Assembly: GCA_032622095.1 (NCBI GenBank)
Contig: CP136062.1
Span: forward strand, 135,074,960 to 135,138,959
Source of the DNA: Siphonodentalium dalli
Lineage: Eukaryota; Mollusca; Scaphopoda; Gadilida; Siphonodentaliidae
DNA: 64,000 bases
Direction: 5' to 3'
In this document: one piece after another, positions 1-8,700 of the stretch
How the letters are laid out: each line of letters begins with the position of its first letter
Position numbering within the stretch: position 1 is the stretch's first letter
Position numbers and translations under genes: made by a program
The notes under the pieces: generated by a model
What the model was told of the DNA's origin: nothing
Databases searched by the model: none
The model's input: the letters and a program-made list of their open reading frames with translations, nothing else

Positions 1-35
1 AATGATCCTTGAATGATCTGTTTATTGATACCTAC

Positions 36-145
36 ATCAACATATGGAATTCCCATCAATGCGAGAAGCTTTTTGCACTCTTCATTATGTTCTTTGGTAA
101 CTTTCACAAGTCGTCGACTGAATTTCTCTATATTTTCCTGGTCAC
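36..145 (-). CDS. FEN1: flap endonuclase 1, internal exon (helical gateway/clamp part)
   Basis: FEN1 is the nuclear structure-specific 5' nuclease that removes flaps during Okazaki-fragment maturation and long-patch base excision repair. The exon reads on the minus strand from an AG acceptor just above 145 to a GTAGGT donor at 35-34. It encodes 36 residues after a split Gly codon, including [18 protein letters not shown] and [11 protein letters not shown]. These correspond to roughly residues 118-154 of animal FEN1, where the family has KRLVKVTKQHNDECK and LMGIPY, and the exon stops just before the acidic P-S-E-A-E-A metal-binding motif. The 110 bp (2 + 36 codons) joins in phase 1 to the exon at 2441-2504. 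No lesion is visible. The remaining 3' exons would lie to the left of the window. Confidence 0.9.
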
Positions 146-340
146 CTACATGTAGGAAAGATTAGGTCATGTTCTGTAATTATCACAAACCATATTCTTT
201 TGGTCTTTGTAACAGATCTAAGCATATTACCAACCAGATGGTAGAAAACATATATTCAACCAGATGGAAGGAATAGATAGAACGACATAAGTGTGTGAAC
301 TGGTTAATGCTATTGCACGATTTGTTGTGATGTGATGGTA

Positions 341-553
341 CAGTAATGCCCTAATTAATCGACTCCTTAACCACAGCAGAATTATGGGTAATTTTTCAGG
401 ATTTAGTCGGAAATATGGCTTGTTGCCATTCATCGGAAAGCTCTCACTGAGAGCTTTCTGATGAATAGTAACGAGCCATATTTCCAACTAAATCTTGAAA
501 AGTTACCCATAATTCTGCTGTGGTTAAGGAGTCGACTGTTTAGAGCATTACTG
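341..553. mobile_element. palindromic MITE, copy 1, TA target duplication
   Basis: The element begins CAGTAATGCCCTAATTAATC and ends with the near inverse (CATTACTG), and the two halves are almost complementary along their full length around a GAGAGCTTTC centre, so it is a foldback element. It is flanked by TA on both sides (339-340 and 554-555), which fits Tc1/mariner-type insertion. It has no coding capacity. A second, better-preserved copy is at 3638-3857. Confidence 0.9.
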
Positions 554-904
554 TAATACCTTAGTTGATTTAATTATTTGTCATTTAAATAGCGTATACC
601 TCATAAAAGTGAAAACATTTTCTTTCACAATTGACATTGTCAGCAAGAACATTGTCAACATATAAATAGACTTGTACTGTCCAAGAACAAAACAGATTTG
701 TTTAATCTAGTATTTTGGAACCTTCTGTATATTGCAATATTTCCACTGGTATTTCACAATAAATAAAGCAATGGGTGGGCAATAAAACATATTTCCAACC
801 AGTTGGAAGAAAACATTCATGAAATATTAATAGTATTCAAATTAGCACCATAAAAGGCTCATTATAATTCACTCATTCAGCTTTTTAACAAGTAAATCCG
901 CTGG

Positions 905-1290
905 CACACTGAAATCTAAGATGGCCGTTCGCGAAATTTGGAAAAATTGATGGCTCCCATCTAGTGGTCACCCTACCCCGTAGATCCATATGATGTATTT
1001 AGTGACAATCTTCTCAGGGATGTGGCCTGTAGGGTATGGCGAAAGTATATTGTATATGCAAAGAGTAAAATCCAAGATGGCCATGGGCAGCCACGTTTTT
1101 CAACTGAAATCGGAATTTTTTTTTGGATCCCATCCAGTGGTCACCCAACAGATCCATATGAAGTTTTGTGACAATCGGATGAGTGATGTGGTCTGCAGGG
1201 TGTGTCAAAGGATTTAGTCATGCAAAGAGTAAATTCCAAGATGGCTGCCAAAAATCATTCAAATTTATCAGCTCCCTTATAGAGGTGACC
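905..1290 (+). repeat. dispersed 'AAGATGG' repeat, block 1
   Basis: Successive units of about 130-160 bp repeat the phrases CTCCCATCTAG(A/T)GGTCACC, GATCCATATGAAGTTT, GGATGAG(G)GATGTGG and AAATCCAAGATGGC. The same family recurs at 1741-2340 and, in the opposite orientation, at 41895-44520. It is non-coding; reading frames across it have no recognisable protein. Confidence 0.8.
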
Positions 1291-1294
1291 TTAA

Positions 1295-1736
1295 AGGTAC
1301 TCAATCCGATTAGACGCTCCTAAATTACTATTTATTTGGCTTTGGGGTTAAAAAATATTTGATTCGAGTCGAGGAACCCACCCTTCAAAGCTCATAGTGA
1401 TCAGATATCGATTTTTGAAATGTGATAATTTTTGGAGATGTGGGCCACTTCCACGTCTCAAACGGGCAAATTGCGGGTGTAAGATGGATAACTATATTAT
1501 TGTTAATAATAACCACTTGATTTTAGAGTTATCCATCTTACACCCGCAATTTGTCCGTAATTTTTCCATTTGAGACGTGGAAGTAGTCCACATCTCCAAA
1601 AATTAACACATTTCAAAAATCGATATCTGATGACTCTGAGCTTTGAAGGGTGGGTTCCTCGACTCGAATAAAATATTTTTTACCCCCGAAGCCAAAGAAA
1701 TAGTAATTTAGGGGTGCTTAATCGGATTGAGTACCT
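1295..1736. mobile_element. 442 bp foldback element flanked by TTAA
   Basis: Terminal inverted repeats start AGGTACTCAATCCGATTAGA and end with the inverse; both ends are flanked by TTAA (1291-1294, 1737-1740). The similarity continues for almost the whole arm, so single strands could fold into one long hairpin around an AT-rich centre near 1500. TTAA duplication is typical of piggyBac and some Kolobok-like DNA elements; the family here is inferred only from the ends. It interrupts the AAGATGG repeat. Relatives start at 11636 and 24051. Confidence 0.85.
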
Positions 1737-1740
1737 TTAA

Positions 1741-2340
1741 ACATGCCTATTAATTTTCAAAACAATTCTCTGATAAATACAGGCTGCAGGGTATGCCGAT
1801 GGATTCAAATCCAAGCTGGCAGCCATTATTTTTAACAATCTCGGAAAAAATCTAAGGCTCCCATCTAGAGGTCACCTTGAAGAACTGTATGAAGTTTGGT
1901 GACGATCGGATGAGGGATGTGGCCTGTAGGGTGTGCCAAAGGATTTAGTAATGTAAAGAGTAAAATCAAAGATGGCCACTGGCAGCCATGTTTTTCAACG
2001 AAATTTAAAAAAAATTATTATCTCCCATCTAGTAGTCACAAAAAAGATCCATTTTAAGTTTGGTGATGATCGGATGAGGGACGTGGTCTGTAGGGTGTGC
2101 CAAAGGATTCAGTCATGCCAAGAGTAAAATCCAAGATGGCTGCCGGCAGCCTTTTTTTTCATTGAAAATCATTCGAATTGGATAGCTCCCATCTAGATTC
2201 AAGTTTGAAATCCAAGATGGCTGCTGGCAGCCATGTTTTTTACCAAATTTCAGAAAATAATTGTTGACTCCCATCTATAGGTTACCCCGAAGATCCATAT
2301 GAAGTTTCGGGACTATCGGATGAAACATGTGACGTGTACG
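1741..2340 (+). repeat. dispersed 'AAGATGG' repeat, block 2
   Basis: Three to four more diverged units of the same family as 905-1290, continuing directly after the foldback element, so both blocks were probably one array before that insertion. Each unit contains a CCAAGATGGC(T/C)GC-type phrase and a GATCGGATGAGGGA(T/C)GTGG phrase. Confidence 0.8.
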
Positions 2341-2440
2341 GTGTGCTAAAGGAAATTGTACAGAGGGACGAATGACCCCACCCATGGCAATAGCTCAAAG
2401 TTGACTTTGTTATGTTGAGCTAAGAACATCCCGTACTGAC

Positions 2441-2504
2441 CTGCTTCCTCAGCGGCATCCAGATTCTTCTGGGCTTCGTTCCTTTTCTCCTTCCTCTTCT
2501 CTAA
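2441..2504 (-). CDS. FEN1: flap endonuclease 1, internal exon (cap/gateway start)
   Basis: Minus-strand exon between a TTTTCAG acceptor and a GTCAGT donor. It encodes 21 residues, LEKRKEKRNEAQKNLDAAEEA, plus the first base of a Gly codon completed by the exon at 36-145. It aligns with animal FEN1 at about residues 97-117 (family LAKRSERRAEAEKQLQQAQAAG) and keeps the conserved basic residue equivalent to Arg100 in the LxKR motif. The join gives [12 protein letters not shown], matching the family without a gap. The preceding exon, which should carry the YVFDGKPP motif, was not found to the right; the assembly gap at 5864-5963 or misassembly could explain this. Confidence 0.88.
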
Positions 2505-3339
2505 CTGAAAATAGTATATACCAGTAGATAAATCTCTTTGGTCCTGAATGTAATCTTCCATAAGTATTGGTTCTAAAAGCTTACACTGGAATGGTCAATT
2601 CTTCATTAGTAGGCATGTTCAGATAAGGCCATGGTTAATTAATTTGATGTTTAGCGTCAATCGCCGCATCTCCTTTTTGGGCAGAAAATAATAATGCATT
2701 TGATTAATTATTGGCACAATGCACAATTCCGTCATTCCAGTGAGTATCCCTTCTGAAAATTCTTATATGAACCTGTATGAACATTTAGTACATGTATGCT
2801 TCATTTACATAAATTTACAGAATTCAAATATTATAATTACATTGTACTATATAAGTAACTTCAGAAACCTATAGAGAATAATTAATAGTTAATAATCACC
2901 GCATTTCGTATTTAATTCTCAGAATTATGGATGATGCTAAACATAAACTTAATTAACCGTGGCCTAATATTACCGCACGACAAGCAGATAAACATCATAC
3001 TCCTTTGTTTCAATATCAACTTCTAAGAGTGTAATATGAGTAACCCACCCATTTGATATTCTGAATTAAAGAGCAGGGAATCAAATTACTTTCAAAAAGT
3101 ATTACATCAGGGTGAGCCAACCACAAATGGTTGCAGGACTCAGCTGTTGACAGCTAAAGCCAATCGCAAGATAGTCGAGTGTATTCTTAATGCGATGCTT
3201 GGGCGGTGATGCCATAATCCGGGAATGACCCTGTATAGCAGTGGTAATACAAAGTTAAGAGTGATGCTAATTAAGGTAATTTTTTTCCAGGTCTGGGTTG
3301 GTAGATCAGAATAATATAAAAAATAATACCGGTGTAACA
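2505..3339. other. no gene recognised (upstream of FEN1 exon)
   Basis: AT-rich sequence expected to be FEN1 intron. I looked on the minus strand for the exon with the FEN1 Asp86 region and found none. No repeat of note is visible. Confidence 0.5.
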
Positions 3340-3637
3340 GTTTATCTCCCCCCCCTGATCAACTTCAGGGGGGGGGGGGGGGGGGAAGTTGACCTAGGTT
3401 ATCTCCCCCCCCCGCCGTGATCATCTCCCCCCCCCCCCGCCTGAATTTTACATACCTTAACATCTATTGGCGTGATAGTCTCATTTTATCATTCACTATG
3501 ACTATGTGACTTAGAAAAACTATCATTGGTGACAAGGAAGCACCCAGTTTATCTCCCCCCCCCCTCCCCCCGCCTGGATTTTCCATACCTTAACATCTAT
3601 TGGCGAGATAGTCTCATTTTATCATTCACTACGACTA
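3340..3637. repeat. C/G homopolymer tracts and a tandemly duplicated segment
   Basis: Runs of 8-20 C or G separate two copies of a segment containing CATACCTTAACATCTATTGG and CTCATTTTATCATTCACTA. The first copy (about 3440-3530) is uninterrupted; the second (about 3570-3637) is broken by the MITE that follows and resumes after it with TATGTGACTT. Homopolymer lengths are likely unreliable in the assembly. Confidence 0.85.
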
Positions 3638-3857
3638 CAGTAATGCCCTAATTAATCGACTCCTTTAACCACAGCAGAATTATGGGTAACTTTTCATTTC
3701 AGGATTTAGTCGTAAATATGGCTTGTTGCCATTCATCGGAAAGCTCTCGGGGAGAGCTTTCCGATGAATGGCAACAAGCCATATTTCCGACTAAATCATG
3801 AAAAGTTACCCATAATTCTGCTGTGGTTAAAGGAGTCGATTAATTAGGGCATTACTG
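3638..3857. mobile_element. palindromic MITE, copy 2, TA target duplication
   Basis: 220 bp near-perfect palindrome with ends CAGTAATGCCCTAATTAATC and its inverse, flanked by TA at 3636-3637 and 3858-3859. The paralogous segment at about 3510-3520 (ACTATGACTATGTGACTT) is the same sequence without the insert, so the exact pre-insertion site is present in the window and contains a single TA. Confidence 0.95.
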
Positions 3858-3871
3858 TATGTGACTTAAAA

Positions 3872-3975
3872 CAAGACAGTCAATGACTGTGGGGTCGCTC
3901 ACCAGACTGCAAAGACTGATAAGACTGGGACTCTGGAGACCACAACAGTCAGAACTTTTCATAATCACTTTAAAA
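3872..3975 (+). repeat. short dispersed repeat, copy 1
   Basis: The block from ACAAGACAGTCAATGACTG to CATAATCACTTTAAAAGAA has a close second copy at 6846-6955; the first copy has an extra ACTGATAAG-type duplication. Both copies precede molecules of the 'GTTATGGCCCTGG' family in this half of the window. Confidence 0.85.
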
Positions 3976-4960
3976 GAAGAAGATATCTAAAGAGTTAAAT
4001 CTAAAACAAAAAATTTGGAGTTATGTCCCTGGCCCCGCCCACATTTGACCCAGTGACCTGATTTGAACAAATCTGAACCCCAGTCACCCAAGGATCCTTC
4101 ATACCAAATATGAACCCATATAGCCTGATGGTATTTGAGAAGAAGTCACTTTAAGAATACTATGGAGGGAAAGAGTTATGGCCCTGGCTTCGCAACTATT
4201 TCAAGTGAACTCATTTGAACAAATCTGAATGTGAGTCACCTAGGGAACATCCACACCAAATATGAAACCATTCGGTCTTATTGTTCTGAAGATGTTTAAA
4301 AGAATTACTATGGTGGGAAAGAGTTATGGCCCTGGCTTCGCAACTATTTGACCCAGTGACCGCATTTGAACAAATCTGAATGAGAATCACCTAGGGAACA
4401 TCCACACCAAATATGAACCCATTTGGTCTTATGGTTCCAGAAGAGAAGATGTTCAAATAATTGTTGTCGGACGGATGGACGGACAGACGATGGACGGACG
4501 AGGAGTGACGACTATAGCTCCACCGGAGCACGTGTAGGGTGGCTGGTTGGTAATTAAATCTCTTATCTCCGCCCCTATTTGAACAAACGTGAATCCCCAT
4601 CTATGAGATCCATTCATTTGGTAATTTCAGACATTAGATTTTAAGAGTTGAACTGAACTGATTTTCCTAAAATGACCCCAAATCTGAAAAAATCTAAACC
4701 CCAGTCACCGAAGGACCATCCATACCAAACATAATCTAAATAGTCCAGATGGTTCTGGAGAAGAAATTGTTTTAAGAATTACTATGGAAGGAAAGAGTTA
4801 TGGCCCTGACTTCTCACCTATTTGACCTGATGAACTCATTTGAACAAATCTGAATGTGAGTCACCTGGGGAACATCCACACCTAAATATATAAACCCATT
4901 TGGTCTTTAATATGTATCTGGAGAAGAAAACAATTGATGGACGGATAGAGACATAATGAC
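3976..4960 (+). repeat. dispersed 'GTTATGGCCCTGG' repeat, block 1
   Basis: Five or so units of roughly 180 bp carry AGAGTTATGGCCCTGGCTTC, CATTTGAACAAATCTGAAT, ACCAAATATGAACCCAT and GAAGAATTACTATGG-like phrases, and end in a GGACGGACGG-rich tract at about 4470-4510. The same family is at 7370-8010 and 8455-8700. Such repeats are familiar from bivalve genomes (from memory, not a search). Non-coding. Confidence 0.8.
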
Positions 4961-5017
4961 AGATGGATGGATGGGAGAACAGTCTGACATAGAGACTGAC
5001 AAATTCAATCCAATATA

Positions 5018-5863
5018 CCCCCCCCCCCCAAGTTTTCTTTGCAAAATCAGGGTATAATGAGTTCAACTGGATACTGGTGGTTAAGAACATAATATTCGAA
5101 CAGACAAGCCTGAACAAATTGGCTGACATTTGCAGAATGAGGTCCCCAAAGGGTGAATTTAATGACACAATCCTGCAATGCGGGCTAGCATCACCAAATT
5201 CACCCTCTGGGGACCTCATTCTGTGTAGGCCTCAACTGCTATGGGAGACATAGCATTAGATTGAAGTTCTCCAGTTAAAGTTGGTGATGTGCACCCATTG
5301 GGCACCTCAATTATGCATTTTATATTCACAAATTAGGGGATATAGAAACTAAACAGAAGGGCTAAAGTAAGTAAAAATGTCAATTTAAGTGCCTATATAC
5401 TTACCAGAAGATGAGGCCTAAGCAGAATGAGGACCCTGGCTAGTGTATTTTGTGATGCTAGACTGCTGTGCAGGGTAGCATAACTAAATTCACCCTCTGG
5501 GGACCTCATTCTGCAAATGCCAGATAGAAGACAAATTTAATCCAATATATACCCCCCCCCCCCCCATTTTTCTTTGAATATTAGTCGTATGATTTCATCT
5601 GGATAATTGGTGATTAAAACAATAATATGAAATGGCCAAACCTGAATTTAGTATGTCTGACATTTGCAGAATTAGGTCCCAAAAATGTGGATTTAATGAC
5701 AATATTCTGTAAGGCAGGCTAGCATCACCAAATTCATCCTCAATCTGATTAGGCCTCAATGGCCAATAAAACCAAGGAACAGATTGAAGTCCTACAGTTG
5801 AAGTTGGTGATACACACCCATTGAGCACCTCAATTATGCATTTTATCTTCTGCAAATTAGGGG
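5018..5863. repeat. dispersed hairpin-containing repeat, two copies
   Basis: Each copy contains poly-C, then TTTTCTTTG, a GAATGAGGTCCCC...GGGGACCTCATTC inverted repeat (arms about 5134-5160 and 5196-5222 in the first copy), and a block CACCTCAATTATGCATTTTA. The second copy runs from about 5460 into the assembly gap. A third relative lies at 41140-41400 in the lectin intron. Confidence 0.8.
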
Positions 5864-5963
5864 NNNNNNNNNNNNNNNNNNNNNNNNNNNNNNNNNNNNN
5901 NNNNNNNNNNNNNNNNNNNNNNNNNNNNNNNNNNNNNNNNNNNNNNNNNNNNNNNNNNNNNNN
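5864..5963. other. assembly gap (100 N)
   Basis: Exactly 100 consecutive N, the usual placeholder for a scaffold gap of unknown size. True length is unknown, and it falls inside a repeated block, which is a typical place for assemblies to break. Confidence 0.99.
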
Positions 5964-6205
5964 GCATAGGAAAATAATTAGCAGTTTTTTTGGCTGGCCA
6001 CGGGGGTCATGAGGGACCAGGACACAGGCCATTTCAGTCAAAATGTTGGACCAAAAGTAGGAAAATATGCAAATGTTGGTCTAAAAACAACAAATTCCCC
6101 AATAATTCATTGCTGGAAAATCAAATTACAAGAACAATTTCAACCCATCGTTGATGTTAAATTTGCACACGTCCATGCACAGTATAGCGTGTATATCCAA
6201 ACGGA

Positions 6206-6590
6206 ATAAATATTTATTTAGTGCGTCTACTCGCATTTAATTTGAAACAAACGTCGCACTTTCGTCGACTCAAATTCAAATACCACCAAATTACGTCATG
6301 CTCGTTGGTGTTTTCCAGTTTCAATTGGAATTCCCTCATTAGCATATCATTATGCAGCTCGTTTGCATGTCTCCGAATTAAATTCAAGTCAACGGTGATG
6401 CGACGTTTGTTTCAAACACGGATCTCAGACGCATCAGCAATTAAATTTGTGTTGACCACACGCATTCTTTGTCGGTAGTGCGTCTACTCGCATTTATTTG
6501 CAACAAACGTCGCACTACCGACGAATCTAATTCAAATAATTGAATTCGATTCGTCGGTAGTGCGACGTTTGTTCCAAGGGTAGCCCTACC
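6206..6590. repeat. inverted-repeat element with ACAAACGTCGCAC motif
   Basis: The phrase (GA)AACAAACGTCGCAC and its inverse GTGCGACGTTTGTT occur four times. At 6500-6582 they form a clean hairpin, arms ACAAACGTCGCACTACCGAC and its inverse around an AATTGAATTC-rich centre. The left part (6206-6420) is an older, more diverged copy. It looks like a foldback/MITE cluster; no TSD could be fixed. Confidence 0.7.
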
Positions 6591-6845
6591 CTAACACATA
6601 TGGAGAATGGAGGGGGGTGCGTGGTTTCGTGTATTCTTACATGAAGGATATACCCTACTTTAATATTGAATAACTGATGGGAATTTCCAAAAAAATAGTG
6701 ACTATTTTACGCATGGGTGAGCCCTTCCTCGCATATGGTGATATACCCATGATGATAACATCAACATGAGACTGCTGGCACACTCAATATCATGACCCAA
6801 ATAAAAATTTCAAAATGTACCGTACTTCTGTACGCTTAATAATTA

Positions 6846-6955
6846 CAAGACAGTCAAAGACTGTGGGGTCGCTCACCAGACTGCAAAGACTGGGACTCTG
6901 GAGACCACAACAGTCAGAACTTTTCATAATCACTTTAAAAGAATTAGATCTAAAC
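6846..6955 (+). repeat. short dispersed repeat, copy 2
   Basis: Close copy of 3872-3975, starting ACAAGACAGTCAAAGACTG, lacking the small internal duplication of the first copy. Confidence 0.85.
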
Positions 6956-7035
6956 AGGATATGTGGCTAGAGAGGCTTCATGTATGTAGATCAGTGAATA
7001 TCTACCTTTAAATTACCAACTGTACACTACTGATC

Positions 7036-7086
<51 letters not shown>
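7036..7086. repeat. poly-C tract of about 48 bases
   Basis: An essentially pure C run following TGATCA. Length is probably variable and poorly determined by sequencing. Confidence 0.95.
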
Positions 7087-7089
<3 letters not shown>

Positions 7090-7369
7090 TCCAGCTCAAC
7101 ATGTCCCCTCCCGACCGGGCTCCAGACTCCCAAGTCTTAGGTTGGAATTTCACAACCGACATCTCAAACTTTCTCAATTGTTGGAAATTTCCAATCTCAC
7201 AAGCGCCTTTTTATAAAACCATTTAGGCATGTTTAAAGCCCAATTATCCATGGACCCAAAAACACTATATGATGTATGTCAGATTAAAAAGTCAGGTAGT
7301 TCCAAGATAGATGTTTTAATGAATTTTGTATTTTAATGATTTTATTAGACACAAAAGTCTTAAGTCCCC

Positions 7370-8010
7370 ATAGCCCTGTCATTTCTTAATGGGTTGACCT
7401 CATGTTAACAAATCTTAATCTCAGTCACTAAAGGATCCTCCATACTATATGTAAGCTAAATAGTCCAACCTCTCTTGAGAAGACATTTTAAGTATTACTA
7501 CAGAGACATACAGTTATGTCCCTGGTCCCACCCTATTTAACCTGGTGACCCCATCTGAATAAATTTGAATCCCAGACACCAAAGAACCCTTCATACTAAA
7601 TATCAGTAAAATAAACCTGATGGTCCGTGTGAAGGAAGCATATTAAGAGGAAAACTGTACTTTGCTGGGCCCCTATTTGACCAGGTGACCTAATTTGAAC
7701 AAATCTGAACTACAGTCACCAAAGGACCCTTCATACCAAATATGAACCCATTCAACCTGATGGTACATGAGAAGTCGTTTTTAAGAATTACTATAGAGGG
7801 CAAGAGTTATGGCCCTGGCTTCGCAACCATTTGACAGAGTGACCTCATTTCAACAAATCTGAATGTGAGTCACCTGGGGAACATCCACACCAAATATTAA
7901 CCCATTCAGTCTTATGATCTAGAGAAGATGTTCAAAGAATTGTTGACAGATGGATGGACGGACAGATGAACAGGTTACAGATGAGAAGTGATGACTATAG
8001 CTTCGTCTCA
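7370..8010 (+). repeat. dispersed 'GTTATGGCCCTGG' repeat, block 2
   Basis: Three to four diverged units of the family described at 3976-4960, ending with a GGATGGACGGACAG tract near 7950. The 62-codon reading frame at 7954-8142 overlaps this tail and is not a gene. Confidence 0.8.
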
Positions 8011-8339
8011 GGTGAGCTTCAAAATTACATTTCATTGAACAAATCTGTCAATCACCACCCCCCCCCCCCCAACACTGTGGGGACATCCCTGGGAGAATAT
8101 GACATACATGATTTATTTGAATGCCTGACTACATTAGCTTAACAAAATTCCCATGACCTTGAAAGCCAGTGCATTCTCTGGGATTAAATTCCATTCATGA
8201 AACCACTATCAGCCAGCAGTATGCCTTGAGGAGAGGTGTTGACATTTAGATAATTAGGTTTTAACAACTGCACAAACAGCTTTGCTTTACTCCTACAGCT
8301 GAGATCAAAGCAAGGATTTTAATGGGGTGAACTAGGCAG

Positions 8340-8416
8340 AGATAATATGGTATGGTACAGCATGGTGTGGCAGGGACAGGGGGTGGGGTGGGGAGGGTGG
8401 GGTGGGGTAGCTGTGA
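8340..8416. repeat. G-rich microsatellite (GGGGT-like)
   Basis: Repeated GGTATGG, then GGGGTGGGGAGGGTGGGG. The G4-like spacing could form a quadruplex; nothing more can be said. Confidence 0.7.
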
Positions 8417-8454
8417 TGTGTCTAAAAAAAATCAAAGGTCAAAATGCAAAAATG

Positions 8455-8700
8455 TTATTGTTTTTTTAGAGTTATGTCCCTGGCTCTGCCCCTATTTGAC
8501 CCAGTGACCCCATTTGAACAAATCTGAACACCAGTCACACAAGGACCCTCCATACCAAATATTAGCTAAATCGGCCCAATGGTTCTGGACAAGAAGTCGT
8601 TGTAAGAATTACTATGGAGGAATAGAGTTATGGCCCTGGTTTCACAACTATTTGACGCAGTGACCTCATTTGAACAAATCTGAATTAGAGTCACCTAGGC
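8455..8700 (+). repeat. dispersed 'GTTATGGCCCTGG' repeat, block 3
   Basis: One and a half further units of the family at 3976-4960, ending abruptly at the phrase GAGTCACCTAGG. Confidence 0.8.

Larger units (their letters stand above)
146..2440 (-). other. FEN1 intron filled with repeats
   Basis: The interval lies between the two FEN1 exons and begins (minus strand) with the donor GTCAGT after GCAG. It carries a TA-flanked palindromic MITE, two blocks of a dispersed repeat and a 442 bp TTAA-flanked foldback. In 554-904 I see no gene or repeat. The 86-codon minus-strand reading frame at 227-487 comes from the MITE palindrome and is not a gene. Confidence 0.75.

Noticed and set aside
227-487. 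86-codon minus-strand frame
   Set aside because: It lies mostly inside the palindromic MITE (341-553); the open frame is a by-product of the inverted repeat.
5595-6041. 148-codon frame crossing the N gap
   Set aside because: A third of it is undefined residues across the 100-N gap, and the rest is dispersed repeat.
7036-7086. Long C run and other C/G runs as a regulatory or CRISPR-like array
   Set aside because: Pure homopolymers without spacers; no leader or direct-repeat structure.
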